DNA of 64,000 nucleotides from Pachyseris speciosa. Taxonomy: Eukaryota; Cnidaria; Anthozoa; Scleractinia; Pachyseridae. The stretch's first letter is position 1. Each line of letters starts with the position of its first letter. The translations under genes were made by a program, and so were the position numbers. The notes below the pieces were generated by a model, which was not told where the DNA came from, made no database searches, and saw only the letters and a program-made list of their open reading frames with translations. The DNA lies in assembly GCA_016490735.1 (NCBI GenBank), contig JAEMWC010000034.1, positions 1,687,501 to 1,751,500 on the forward strand, given 5' to 3'. Shown one piece after another: positions 46,001 through 54,565 of this stretch.

Positions 46001-46839
46001 GATGTGACACCATCGGAAGCATTCATTATCCTCATTTTAATATTAATCAACCCTTTGCACTGTTTCTGAGTTCATTCGGTAGTTTAATGTATGAGGAGCC
46101 CCTTCATTGGCGCATATTTCACAACATTGAGGATAATGGCTATCAACAGATTCAATTGTCCAACCTGAACCTTCAGATACCCAAACTGCAATCTTATTCA
46201 TTATTTGGTCTTTTGACAACTGTAGTGATTCAGTTACTTCCAGATTATTCACAATTGTTTGAGCTACACTGTTGAAATATGCGGTTTTGTATTCTATTTC
46301 TCTCCGTCAGTCATTTTTGCAAATGTTACCTTGAGTGTTTCAACAAATTTGAGACCTTTAATTCATTCAACAATTTTATAATATTATATGCAACAGCCTT
46401 TCTTGTGTTTTGCAGTTGCGCAAGCGGGTCTTTGTTATTTTTTATACCGATTTCAAAAGATTTTGTGAAGCCCTTCAGAGCTTTCTCTGTTTGCTCTATC
46501 TTAGTCCTGGTGTAGGTGTTGGTTTCTGAACACCTGTTTTGGTTCTGGGGGCTGGAATCGGTCTCTTTTTCAATTGTTCTATTTCTTCCAACCATTCTTT
46601 TGGTGGTGCTGGTAATCTTTTCTTTCGAAATAATCAACCAATTCTTTCACAGTTGGTCTTTTCGTCCTTGGGGCGGGAATTGGTCTTGTTCTTGGTTTAG
46701 GTACAGGTTTTGTGTCATCAACTATAATAACTTTAGGCTTTTTCTGCTGCTTCAACAACAATTCGATTAGCTTAGATTTGCTCAATTTTTTGAGACTTTT
46801 CTTGTCCATATTACTACTAGTTTCGATAATTTTTTCCAT
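43050..46839 (-). pseudogene. polB: Protein-primed family B DNA polymerase (pPolB), multiply frameshifted
   Basis: The element's replicase, starting at ATG 46,837-46,839 and ending at the stop at 43,050-43,052 after HDNGVTSYAYG, about 1,260 codons. The N terminus is basic and Pro-rich (PVPKPRTRPIPAPRTK). The exonuclease ExoI motif reads YADFEAIT near 45,505. Polymerase motif A is LDANNLYGWAMSQY at ~44,396-44,437, motif [11 protein letters not shown] at ~43,930, and motif C TDTDSL at ~43,530 and again at ~43,650, because 124 bp are duplicated. Conserved stretches move between frames at least six times (near 46,300, 45,930, 45,700, 45,510, 44,250, 43,890 and 43,120), mostly by one-base indels. 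As written it cannot make a polymerase. True decay or consensus errors are both possible. Confidence 0.9.
43484..43731. repeat. 124-bp tandem duplication inside PolB
   Basis: 43,484-43,607 and 43,608-43,731 are direct copies that encode motif C and following residues. They differ only by single-base changes in homopolymers (for example AATAATAATTTT versus AATAATAAATTTT, and GGAAAATCG versus GGAAATCG). The duplication disrupts the active site region of the polymerase. Confidence 0.9.
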
Positions 46840-46937
46840 TTATATCTATAGTTATTATTTCTTAAAACATTTCCGTCTGCGTTTAAATATGGTTGAGAAT
46901 TCAATTGATCCAATTACTGGATCCTTTTGAATTGTAA

Positions 46938-47135
46938 TTATTGAAGAATATTTTTTTGATGTTTTTTTTGTTTTAATATGACAAGATTTCCCTGCCATTG
47001 TGTAGTTACGTCCTGTCTTACATATGTTACAGTACCATTCTTTATTTAGCATATAGGTAGTCTTGTGTTTTTTCTTTCCTCATCACTGAGAACTCTAGGC
47101 CTTCCCCGACCTCTCTTAACATTTTGATTCTCCAT
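46938..47135 (-). pseudogene. Small AT-hook plus zinc-finger protein, frameshifted
   Basis: ATG at 47,133-47,135 gives MENQNVKRGRGRPRVLSDEE, which contains an AT-hook-like GRGRPR. A second frame carries WYCNICKTGRNYTMAG and SCHIKTKK, a C-x2-C ... H finger whose last His lies in a third frame, near 46,955. About 65 codons in total with at least two one-base shifts, one in an A-tract. Probably a DNA-binding accessory protein of the element. It sits between PolB and the BRO-N gene on the same strand. Confidence 0.6.
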
Positions 47136-47152
47136 AATATTAGTTATATAAA

Positions 47153-47989
47153 TTATTTTTTTAAATATCTTTCTCTTCTTGATAAGTATAATTTGCTCTC
47201 TTCCATGTGTTTAGTTATTTCATGAATCAAGTCTTCGAAACTATTGCTCATGATGTATTTGCAGTTGTTTTTTCTCATACATTAGCTTCATATCAGACTG
47301 TTTGTCTGACACTTTATACACACCTGTTGGGCTTTTGAATTCAAGACAAAGAGCATTGTGTTTTCTTGTGGGATTCATCAGCATTAAATCACATGTCCAG
47401 CCATATATCCTTTCTTATAACTTCTGATTCTCATGTTTGGGCTTATTTGATTTTCACCTAATCCCGCCACCATTAATGCATCTTCATATTTCTTTCTGAT
47501 GAATGAAACAATCTTATAGTGCAGATCATCTTCACTTTCAATCATCAGCATATTATTGCTTCTGTCATTGAACTGTTTGTAATATCCCTGTTTTCTGATT
47601 GATGGTAATACTTTCGATGTAACCCAATGTTTGAATTTTACTGCTTCCTGTTTTTTAGAGGACAGTATTAGTGAATAAAATCCTGATTCATTTATAAAGA
47701 AACATTTGAAAGTTTTTTCGGGGTCTCAGCACGAGGGACATTTTTGTCCCCCGTGAATCAGTGGCCTCAGCACGAGGGACCATTTTTGTCCCCCGTGAAT
47801 TTATGCTGATTTTGTGGTCTCTTAAGATTTTATCATCAGATACAACATAATCTCTGATTGCTCTTTGTGGATTTTTATAGTCAAGAATTTAGCAATGTCT
47901 CTTACCTCTGAACCAAATCATTGTTGTCATCAAGATAACAATCTATTGATACATCTAATTCTTTATTATCGTAGGAATATTTTTGCATT
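47153..47989 (-). pseudogene. BRO-N domain protein with nuclease-like C terminus, frameshifted
   Basis: ATG at 47,987-47,989 (MQKYSYDNKELDVSIDCYL). After a shift come RDIAKFLDYKNPQRAIRDYV and ILRDHKISINSRGTK, then after another GFYSLILSSKKQEAVKFKHW, the hallmark of Bro/KilA-type DNA-binding domains found in large DNA viruses and phages. The C-terminal part has DLMLMNPTRKHNALCLEFKS, a D ... E-x-K arrangement suggestive of a PD-(D/E)XK or VRR-NUC fold. About 278 codons with at least three shifts. It carries a duplicated hairpin-forming segment at 47,724-47,799. Role unknown; a DNA-binding endonuclease is plausible. Confidence 0.65.
47724..47799. repeat. Duplicated hairpin motif inside the BRO-N gene
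   Basis: CTCAGCACGAGGGAC, 5-6 bases (CATTTTT or ATTTTT), GTCCCCCGTGAAT occurs twice in direct order. Each copy folds on itself (CACGAGGGAC with GTCCCCCGTG, one mismatch). In the gene's frame it gives SRGTKMVPRAE-type repeats. Confidence 0.75.
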
Positions 47990-48139
47990 TGTATATTATA
48001 TTATAATAATTATTTTTTTTAATTCATTTTCGACCTGTGTTTAAATATAGTCAGGAATAATAATATTCTTGGCTACATAATAGCAAATAACAGATATACT
48101 GTAAGGTCTCCTTCACATATATGTTAGATAATTTTCTCT

Positions 48140-49075
48140 TTATAATATGTCTTTTAAATCCTTGAACGGTATCCAACTGTTAAATTCGTCACTGTAACCC
48201 TTCCACTTCACCAAAGCTTGTTTTTTCTTTAATCTCTGCGAATGACTTTATCAATACGGAATACATCCTGTCTGGCTTTCAATAATTCAGCTTCATAAAA
48301 ACTCCCTTCAATATCTTCATCGTTGAGATCTTTTAGTTTGTATGATTGGATTAGTGTATTGGATTTTATCAACTGTAAACACTTCTTCAGTCCAATTTGG
48401 TGTATAGCCCTTGTCGAACACATTCCGTTTATACTTAGATATTCGGACCTTATCACCTATTTTAAATTTCGGTTTCTGTTTTAATGTTTTCATATCACCA
48501 TACAAATTGAAGTAAACAGTTCCTTCATTCCTCTTATCAGATGCTTCAACGGGTGTCATCTTTGTGCTTGAATGTTTGGTATTATTATACTGTTTCACTA
48601 ATTTTGGTAACATGTCTAAATACTGTGTATTACCTTGAACAGTGAACTGCTTCCACATTTTGGATTTAATTGTCCTATTCCATCTTTCAACTACTGATGA
48701 CTTCTCTTCATTCTCAGTTGAGTACATCTGTACACTATGTTTCTCTAGCAAGTCCTTCAAGTGTTTGTTGTAAAACTCTTTTCCCTTGTCGACCCATAAA
48801 TACTGTGGTTTTCTGCCTTCCTTGAATATTGATTTGAATGCTTCAGTGACAGATTCACCTTTCTTATCCTTCAATGGGACAATCCAACCATATTTGCTGA
48901 AGACATCAATAACCATAAGAAGATATCGATAACCTTTATTCCATTTACTGAACTGTTGCATTTCAACTAGATCACTTGCCCATATTTCATCAATTTTATT
49001 TACAATCACACGCCGCCGAGTGAAATTTCGTTTTATGGGTGCATGTAATTCATCAGCTAGTTTTTCTTGCCAGTT
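48140..49075 (-). pseudogene. Polinton integrase (RVE family) with C-terminal chromodomain, frameshifted
   Basis: Retroviral-type DDE integrase that would insert the element with a 6-bp duplication. The core lies in one frame (about 49,009-48,340): DEIWASDLVEM (first Asp), YLWVDKGKEF (second Asp) and EEKSSVVERWNRT (Glu), then KFKIGDKVRISKYK, an SH3-like DNA-binding part. After a shift near 48,360 come YKLKDLNDEDIEGSFYEAEL and VFRIDKVI. After another near 48,235 come ALVKWKGYSDEFNSWIPF, a chromodomain, ending at the stop at 48,140-48,142. The N terminus (ENWQEKLADELHAPIK) continues from the PLA2-like part, so the two may form one fused protein. DDE residues are preserved but the frame is broken. 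Confidence 0.85.
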
Positions 49076-49693
49076 TTCTTCACTCGACGGCTTTTTCCGT
49101 TTTTTGAAACACCAAGACCAAGTTTCTGTTTTTTGTCAATTAAGAATCTGGCTGTTTGACCCCATTTTGGCATCTCACCATATGGTATTTGATCAAGTGA
49201 CTCGACCATTGTTCTATCACAATCACCTTTATTTTTTCCCATATCATAACAAATATCATGGTAAGCTGCTATTTCATCTACTTTATTGTAAGCAGGACAT
49301 TCCATTTTGTGACCTCACCTGTGTTTTTATCATACTCTAACTGTTTATCGAGGGGATTATAAGGTCCCATGTATTTATACTTTCCGGGTGTCCATCCACT
49401 TTTTGGTTTAGGAAGCTTGCCAATAACCTTATGAATGTCAATACCTTTGCCATAATCCAATCCTTGATATCTGTTTTATAACGAATGTTTGGTCTCACTT
49501 TTGTTGACAGTTGATTTAAAGCTTCAGTCCCAACCTTTGTGATTGCAGGCTTTGCGAGGGAAAGTCCTTTGTCAATTAATTTCTTTTGCAGCTTTGGATT
49601 TCTCATTGCTTCTGAAGCATAATATCTACCCATTTCTACACCTTTCTTTGCTAAATAAGGGACTCCATGTTCCAAAAATCCTGTTAGTGCCAT
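49057..49693 (-). pseudogene. Parvovirus-type phospholipase A2-like domain upstream of the integrase, frameshifted
   Basis: Starts at ATG 49,691-49,693 with a helical basic region (YLAKKGVEMGRYYASEAMRN). A second frame has KYKYMGPYNPLDKQ, like the YxGPxNxL calcium loop. A third has VDEIAAYHDICYDMG, like the D-x-AAxxHDxxY catalytic helix of parvoviral VP1 PLA2. Order and spacing (about 35 residues) match that family, whose members help virions leave endosomes. At least two shifts separate the parts (near 49,450 and 49,300). The end runs into the integrase frame, so a fused gene is likely in an intact relative. The enzymatic role is inferred from motifs only. Confidence 0.7.
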
Positions 49694-49737
49694 ATCTGCG
49701 GCCGAATCTAGTATGCCCGCCCCTTCAGACGGGCTAA

Positions 49738-49896
49738 TTAGTTTCCCCGATTTCTGACAAATTTAGTCTTTGTGATTCCACATTCAGCACAAGTACATTT
49801 CATCACAGTTCGACCATTTTTTGTCTTTTGATATCTTTCACTTCCTGGTACACATTCAGTGACTTTCTTCTGTTTCACACAATATGATTTTACCAT
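49738..49896 (-). CDS. Small zinc-ribbon protein (52 aa)
   Basis: ATG at 49,894-49,896, stop TAA at 49,738-49,740. It contains TKNGRTVMKCTCAECGITKT, with CTCAEC and a conserved NGR, and ends in basic residues. This resembles the very short DUF5679-like Cys proteins of large DNA viruses and Polinton-like elements; that assignment is from pattern memory. The Cys-x2-Cys at the N terminus seems to be reduced to one Cys (YCVKQKK). A TCTAA motif precedes it at the standard 12-nt distance (49,909-49,913). The frame is intact. Confidence 0.6.
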   Translation of the reverse strand: MVKSYCVKQKKVTECVPGSERYQKTKNGRTVMKCTCAECGITKTKFVRNRGN

Positions 49897-49908
49897 TATA
49901 CATATTGG

Positions 49909-49913
49909 TTAGA
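49909..49913 (-). promoter_or_regulatory. TCTAA motif upstream of the zinc-ribbon gene
   Basis: TCTAA on the - strand ends 12 nt before ATG 49,896. It overlaps the last codon and stop of the protease gene. Confidence 0.6.
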
Positions 49914-50361
49914 TATTCTTGAAATAATTTATGATAAACCTGTGATTGACTCTTGTGTCTGTTGGATCAAATTCAGCATTATGTATTGTATTAAGAATGG
50001 ATCTCCCATTTTGTCTCTCGAGAAGATAGTACAAACACCAATATCCACACAAGACTGAATCTCTTTCTTGTATCTCATCTCCAGAGTATTCAAGTTGTTT
50101 TCCACTTGTAGCCATGTATTTCTGTACTTCTGTTGGCATCATTAAACCAAATGAGTCAAAGTATTCACAGTATCTATCACCAATTCGATAACATACCCAG
50201 TGAGTACCAGGTCCAATCTTACTGTCAAGATTGACTATTCCACATTCATTGTTTTTTATTTGTCTCGGCAGATTGTCTCTTGAAAATACTCCTCTAAAAT
50301 GTTTTATTCCAAGTTGTTTCACCCAATTGATTAAATCAAAGTTGGATAAGGGTTTATTTAC
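49909..50361 (-). CDS. Adenain-type cysteine protease (capsid maturation)
   Basis: Ulp1/adenain-fold protease that would cleave capsid precursors. Visible catalytic set: GTHWVCYRI (His), EYFDSFG (Asp), EIQERDSVLCGYWC (Gln and nucleophile Cys). The conserved N-terminal part begins NKPLSNFDLINWVKQLGI. It is presently in frame with the upstream minor capsid gene, so one 434-codon frame spans both (49,909-51,213). The junction appears to be produced by frameshifts (see the next entry). No ATG lies at the expected protease start; the codon there is GTA at 50,359-50,361. The catalytic residues are intact. Overlap with the upstream gene is only a few bases. Confidence 0.85.
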   Translation of the reverse strand, partial: VNKPLSNFDLINWVKQLGIKHFRGVFSRDNLPRQIKNNECGIVNLDSKIGPGTHWVCYRIGDRYCEYFDSFGLMMPTEVQKYMATSGKQLEYSGDEIQERDSVLCGYWCLYYLLERQNGRSILNTIHNAEFDPTDTRVNHRFIINYFKNI

Positions 50362-51213
50362 AAAATGGTTCCTAGTATGGGGATTGAATTGAATGGACTG
50401 TTTTTGCCCAGTAGAAGTCCTTTTCCTTTGGTTTTTCTTTTTTTTTTTCATTCCAACCGATTGGGTTATCCCATGTACCAAAAACAGGAGGGATTGCCAT
50501 GGAATCATAGCATGTTTCCCACCACTTTTATTTTTTGCAATGGAATCTGGAACATGAACTGGTAATGACCGTCTTGGACGGCTGCTTTCAACATGCAAAC
50601 CTTTTCCAGTTAATTTTCTAATTGCTTCTATGGCCAAAGGAATTCCAATACTGGCGAGTATTGTTCCAATACCCTTTCCAGTCTGCGCTTTTGTTGGTTT
50701 TATAACAACGTCTCCACCATACTGCATTTTTTGGATAACATCAGCCATCTGTCTCGTATTCAATAAATTTCCTACATTCAATAATTGGGATAAATTGGCA
50801 TTAGGAATAAGAAATCCTCCACTTTGTTTCTTCCCAAATAGTTTATCAACACCGAGACTTGCTAATGAAGAAAGAGCACCTGTAGCCAATGCTGGAGCCG
50901 CTTTAGCTACTGCTTTACCTGCATAAGGCAATAGTCTTGTTCCAAGTGAAAAAAGACTGGACCAAAGAGAACCTCCTTCTACAACAGCTTTTCTGATTTG
51001 ATTTTTTGATATCTTGATGTCTGAACCTTTTCCTGATCTACTTGATTTAATCAGTTTGTTGATTTGTCTCTTAGTCAACATTAGTTGATCATGTCCAGAC
51101 AATTCACTATGTGTCAACCTGATTGTTACAGGCGAATTTGTTGCATAAGCTTTTGCTAGCTTTTGTTTCTGACCCTGTGAAAGTTTCACTCCATGAGGAT
51201 GATAAGTAGTCAT
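50358..51213 (-). pseudogene. Minor capsid protein (adenovirus pVI/pX-like), frameshifted near its end
   Basis: ATG 51,211-51,213. The N terminus has RLTHSELSGHDQLMLTKRQI and KISKNQIRKAV, then GGSLWSSLFSLGTRLLPYAG and an Ala/Gly-rich amphipathic stretch, and QYGGDVVIKPTKAQTGKGIG. This is the usual build of Polinton minor capsid proteins and recalls the membrane-lytic pVI. Around 50,480-50,500 the conserved coding moves to another frame (GTWDNPIGW). After an A11 tract (about 50,440-50,450) it moves again, ending LLGKNSPFNSIPILGTIL at a stop at 50,358-50,360. Two compensating shifts therefore let the frame run into the protease. Confidence 0.65.
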
Positions 51214-51305
51214 ATAATATATGTTTATACTAAATTGTATTTAATACAAACAATCATTTAATTATTTATTTAATTTAATTAATTATTTCCAATTAATTAT
51301 TTAAT

Positions 51306-52591
51306 TTACATTGATCTCAGAATTAATTTTCCATCAGTCTTTCTCATCTCAATATCCTGCTCATAGAGGACCAGTGCATACACACTGTAATCAGCATTTG
51401 TTGCAGCACTCAAAGTGTATTTGAAAGTCAGTTTTGTCATTCCATCTTTGATATCCTGTTTCTGTTTTGTCAGATCGAAATAAACAAAAGGGAATATTGT
51501 ACCGAAATTGCCCCTGTTAAGAAGGGTACTTTCACTGAAATCATTTACAGCTTGAACATATTTCAAAACATCTCTAAATACTCTTGTTGGTTCTGTTGAT
51601 GGTTTATAATGAACCTCTGGATAATCATTACCATTGCCAACCTCAAGATAACAATCAGTCAAAGTTTGGTTATTTGCAACTGAAAAGGTGTTATAGAGAA
51701 ATTTATTGGCTGTCTGAGATGCATCACTTGCATCATTGATGATGAATACAAAAACATGCCTGGGTTTGTTTATTCCTGTGGAAATACGGAAATTGGCAGT
51801 CTGTTGTCTTGTTGAATTGCCTCTCTCAACCATTTCTCTCATGTAAGTCCACTTTCTGTTGTCAAGATACTTGCTCATGTATAAGGACTTTCCCGCAGAA
51901 TTGAAAATAATACGAGGAACAATTAGCTGGAATTTAGTTAGTACCACACGACATTCATCAGTAGCTTGCCAAATCATATTGTCATCACTCTCAAGTGTCA
52001 GATTCACCTCTACTTTTGAGTTAGGCATAAGTTCATCCCAAAAGCTCTTGAAAAAACCGTATCTGTTCAATGCTATCTCTGCATTTACTTTACCAGCTGC
52101 ACCATCAACAGTGCTTTGCGAGCTGCGAAACCTTTGTTATAAGTAGCCACCTGAGCAACTCTGTTTTCAGCTTCTCTGTTGTCGTCAAGATAGAAGAACT
52201 CATTGGTTCCCTGACTTACAGCATAACCCTGTGAATACTCAAGCAATGACTTATATTTGTGGCTTGGTTGGCATCTCTGCACTCATAAACATCAAGACCA
52301 TTCATTTTTACATTAAGGTGTTTATAAGAGCGTGAACTGAATTAACAATACCATTTCGATCTGCAGCAGCAATGTTGTCTCCATCTGCAAGCTTTTTTAC
52401 AATGAAATAACATTAAAACGGGCATTATACCAGTCAAATGGTGTAGTCTCTCCACTGTTATCAACAACGAAACGGTAACCTGTTTTCCTCTGATGAGCAT
52501 TGTTTGCTACTACAGTAATAAGTGCTGTCTCTAGTTCGAACACTACATCTTCATATCTTTCGATATATTTTGAGTCACGATAGTTTGACAT
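51306..52591 (-). pseudogene. mcp: Major capsid protein (double jelly-roll), frameshifted
   Basis: The main shell protein of the predicted Polinton virion. ATG at 52,589-52,591 (MSNYRDSKYIERYEDVVFEL), stop at 51,306, about 428 codons. The first frame runs to about 52,397. A second holds LLEYSQGYAVSQGTNEFFYL and YNKGFAARKALL (52,282-52,085). The third, 254 codons from about 52,070, holds YGFFKSFWDELMPNSKVEVN, LTLESDDNMIWQ, RKWTYMREM and YALVLYEQDIEM. At least three one- or two-base shifts lie in the first 500 bp, while the C-terminal jelly roll is uninterrupted. A TCTAA motif lies 11 nt upstream. Without repair the N-terminal jelly roll is not made with the C-terminal one. Confidence 0.85.
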
Positions 52592-52602
52592 ATATTATTG
52601 TG

Positions 52603-52607
52603 TTAGA
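52603..52607 (-). promoter_or_regulatory. TCTAA motif upstream of the major capsid gene
   Basis: TCTAA on the - strand (TTAGA on +) ends 11 nt before the MCP ATG, with AT-rich flanks on both sides. Confidence 0.65.
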
Positions 52608-52613
52608 TAAAAG

Positions 52614-52856
52614 TTATTTTATTTTACGAGGTCGACCTCTCTTTCTTTTGATTAAACCACCAGTCTGGCTCACACTCTCAGTTCCACTCTTGTTTCCACT
52701 TTTTCTCTTTTTCAAAAGTTCTATGATTTTGTCACCAGCTTTTTTGCCAGCATGTTCACCAATTGTTGTTGCTGCTTTTTTTCCAGCTGTTTTGATCATA
52801 TCAGTCACAATACCTTCACCATGTTGTTCATATTTTTTAAACTCAAACCGTTTCAT
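52614..52856 (-). CDS. Small basic core-like protein (80 aa)
   Basis: Starts MKRFEFKKYEQHGEGIVTDM, then an Ala/Gly/Lys helical part (TAGKKAATTIGEHAGKKAGD), and ends GGLIKRKRGRPRKI with an AT-hook-like RGRPRK. The composition suggests a virion-packaged DNA-binding protein, comparable in kind to adenovirus core proteins. It lies between the penton and the MCP genes, same strand, about 13 nt after the penton stop. Intact. The upstream motif is CCTAA at 6 nt and departs from the common TCTAA rule. Confidence 0.6.
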   Translation of the reverse strand: MKRFEFKKYEQHGEGIVTDMIKTAGKKAATTIGEHAGKKAGDKIIELLKKRKSGNKSGTESVSQTGGLIKRKRGRPRKIK

Positions 52857-52869
52857 ATACTATTAGGTT

Positions 52870-53655
52870 TTATAATTCCACACCTCTCAAGAATAACTCA
52901 ATATACCAATCTATCCCATTTAAATCGACTGGAGCTCTAGAAGAGTCTGTGACATAAAAGCGTATTGAGCTGATTGTATGTGTTGAGACAGGATTCCATG
53001 AAAGAAAACGAGGTTTGTAAGTGAAAGGTAAACTTCTAACGAGATCTGTGACTGGAATAACAGCGATTGTATTTGTGCTATTTCCATCAACAATGCTATC
53101 TATCACCATATCACAATTGATATAAATTTCATCTACTCCTCTTGTAATATCAGGTAGATTTGTTCCATATTCTGTGGCTGAAACTAATTTTGAATCGAAA
53201 CCGATAAGTTTTCTGAAATCAAGATTTCTCAGATCCACTCGATAGTTTTCATTTAGTTCAATCAAAATGCGATATGTTGACAAAACGAAATACATGTTAA
53301 TACCATACAGGAATTTTGATTTGTCTGTTTCAGATGGATTCAGTACATGGTTATTTTTTCTCATATACTCATGAATGTAACTATTGATATCGTCGTATGA
53401 ATACATCCCGTCAACGAATGTTATTGTTTCCCAGTTTACACCTTTGTCATAGCTGTATTTAATTTGATTATTCCCAAAAATATCTCTGATATTGTACCAA
53501 CTGTATGTCATATTGATAACATTCACAGCCATTTCATATTTCAAATCATTCGTTAATTTAAGAGGTGTATTGAATCTTTTTTCAAAATCATGACTCTTAC
53601 TGACACCAATTTTGTCTCTGTTTTTACTGTTGAATCGTAATGAAATTTCTGTCAT
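52870..53655 (-). CDS. Penton / minor capsid protein (single jelly-roll)
   Basis: 261 residues, ATG at 53,653-53,655, intact. Conserved landmarks of Polinton penton proteins are visible: SLRFNSKNRDKI, NVINMTYSWYNIRD, YSYDDINSYIHEYMR, RKLIGFDSKL and the C-terminal SSIRFYVTDSSRAPVDLNG with IDWYIELFL. The penton occupies the five-fold vertices of the predicted capsid and lies next to the core protein and MCP genes. A TCTAA motif ends 11 nt upstream. The assignment rests on gene order, size and these motifs. Confidence 0.8.
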   Translation of the reverse strand: MTEISLRFNSKNRDKIGVSKSHDFEKRFNTPLKLTNDLKYEMAVNVINMTYSWYNIRDIFGNNQIKYSYDKGVNWETITFVDGMYSYDDINSYIHEYMRKNNHVLNPSETDKSKFLYGINMYFVLSTYRILIELNENYRVDLRNLDFRKLIGFDSKLVSATEYGTNLPDITRGVDEIYINCDMVIDSIVDGNSTNTIAVIPVTDLVRSLPFTYKPRFLSWNPVSTHTISSIRFYVTDSSRAPVDLNGIDWYIELFLRGVEL

Positions 53656-53661
53656 ATACTT

Positions 53662-54529
53662 TTACATTAGATATTTCATCATTATTTTATTTAGCTCACC
53701 GGTTTTCAGGATTCCCAGTCTGTTCAATGTATGCAATATTTTTGTGAATTCATTTTGAACATTTTTGCTGTTGTTGCCGGCTGAAATAGATCCACCAAGT
53801 AACTGTAGTCTTGAAAGCATGTCACCCAAAAATGCATCCCTTGAACCCATTGCACCTCTTCTCCTTCCCATGCCTGAACCAATAGTTTGTGCACCTTCCT
53901 TAATAGTTTCCAATTCTTTTTCGGTACTTTTGCATTAGTTTTATCCTTTGAGTCAATTCATATATCTTTTCTTTGTTTTTATCCCTATTTGTTTTGGTTG
54001 TTGATAGATGAGCTTTTTGTCTCCCAAGTTGTTTGGTTATTTCACCAATATTTTTGTTATACTTGTCGATGTCGATTGTACCATCCATTATCCTATTTAA
54101 AATTGTTGTTGGAGGAGACAATTCATATTCCTGTAATACCTTAACCTCATCAAGTGAGAAACCTTTGTCAAGATTTGACTTATACTTTGGTTCTGTTTCA
54201 GTCATCATTTTAGGTTTGTAATCAATTGGTAATGTTGTTTTCATTGGTACTGATTCAGGTAACGTGTTTAATAGCATAAGATCTTCAAAACCAGATGTTA
54301 AGGCTTTTTGATTCTTTTTCAACTGTTCAATAACTTCATCCTGTTTTTTGTCAACACTTTCTTTCACACTCTTCTGGACATCAATAGAGGGTTTCAGCAA
54401 TTCTGATGTTGTATCATATGCATCCTGTTTTCTGTATTCATAAGTCTTGATAACATCACGAACTTCTCTTGTTTTGTTTCCGGCTTCAATTCCACTTTTT
54501 AGAAGCCTTTTCATTCGTTCTATATCCAT
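53662..54529 (-). pseudogene. Helical coiled-coil structural protein, one probable frameshift
   Basis: ATG at 54,527-54,529 (MDIERMKRLLKSGIEAGNKT). About 209 residues of mostly charged helix (VQKSVKESVDKKQDEVIEQL, IGEITKQLGRQKAHLSTTKT) end at 53,900. A second frame (53,662-53,913) continues with ETIKEGAQTIGSGMGRRRGA and ends GILKTGELNKIMMKYLM. This second frame has no ATG at its beginning (TTG only). The first frame ends right where it starts, at an A5 tract (53,917-53,925). One extra A would explain a single protein of about 290 residues. Function unknown; probably a virion component by position. Confidence 0.55.
53667..53671 (-). promoter_or_regulatory. TCTAA motif upstream of the penton gene
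   Basis: TCTAA on the - strand ends 11 nt before the penton ATG. It lies just beyond the stop codon of the gene upstream. Confidence 0.65.
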
Positions 54530-54540
54530 ATACAATTGTG

Positions 54541-54554
54541 TTAGACTAATCTAA
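54541..54554. promoter_or_regulatory. Divergent promoter: two TCTAA motifs back to back
   Basis: TCTAA on the - strand (54,545-54,541) ends 11 nt before ATG 54,529 of the coiled-coil gene. TCTAA on the + strand (54,550-54,554) ends 11 nt before ATG 54,566 of the ATPase gene. Only 36 bp separate the two start codons. This is the point where the two arms of the element diverge. Confidence 0.7.
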
Positions 54555-54565
54555 ACTATTTACAT

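Noticed and set aside
45137..47052. Several hydrophobic + strand frames opposite PolB
   Set aside because: T-rich antisense of the Lys/Asn-rich polymerase gene; no domains.
47724..47799. CRISPR-like array
   Set aside because: Only two repeat units with almost no spacer, within a coding sequence of a eukaryotic element; it is a short tandem duplication.
49020..49340. 106-codon + strand frame opposite the PLA2 region
   Set aside because: Antisense shadow of the PLA2-integrase coding region, without domain.
50365..50926. + strand frames opposite the minor capsid gene
   Set aside because: Antisense by-products; the - strand carries conserved capsid-protein segments.
53662..53913. Separate 83-aa gene
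   Set aside because: It has no ATG at its beginning, starts where the upstream frame stops at an A-tract, and reads best as the C terminus of the 53.9-54.5 kb protein.
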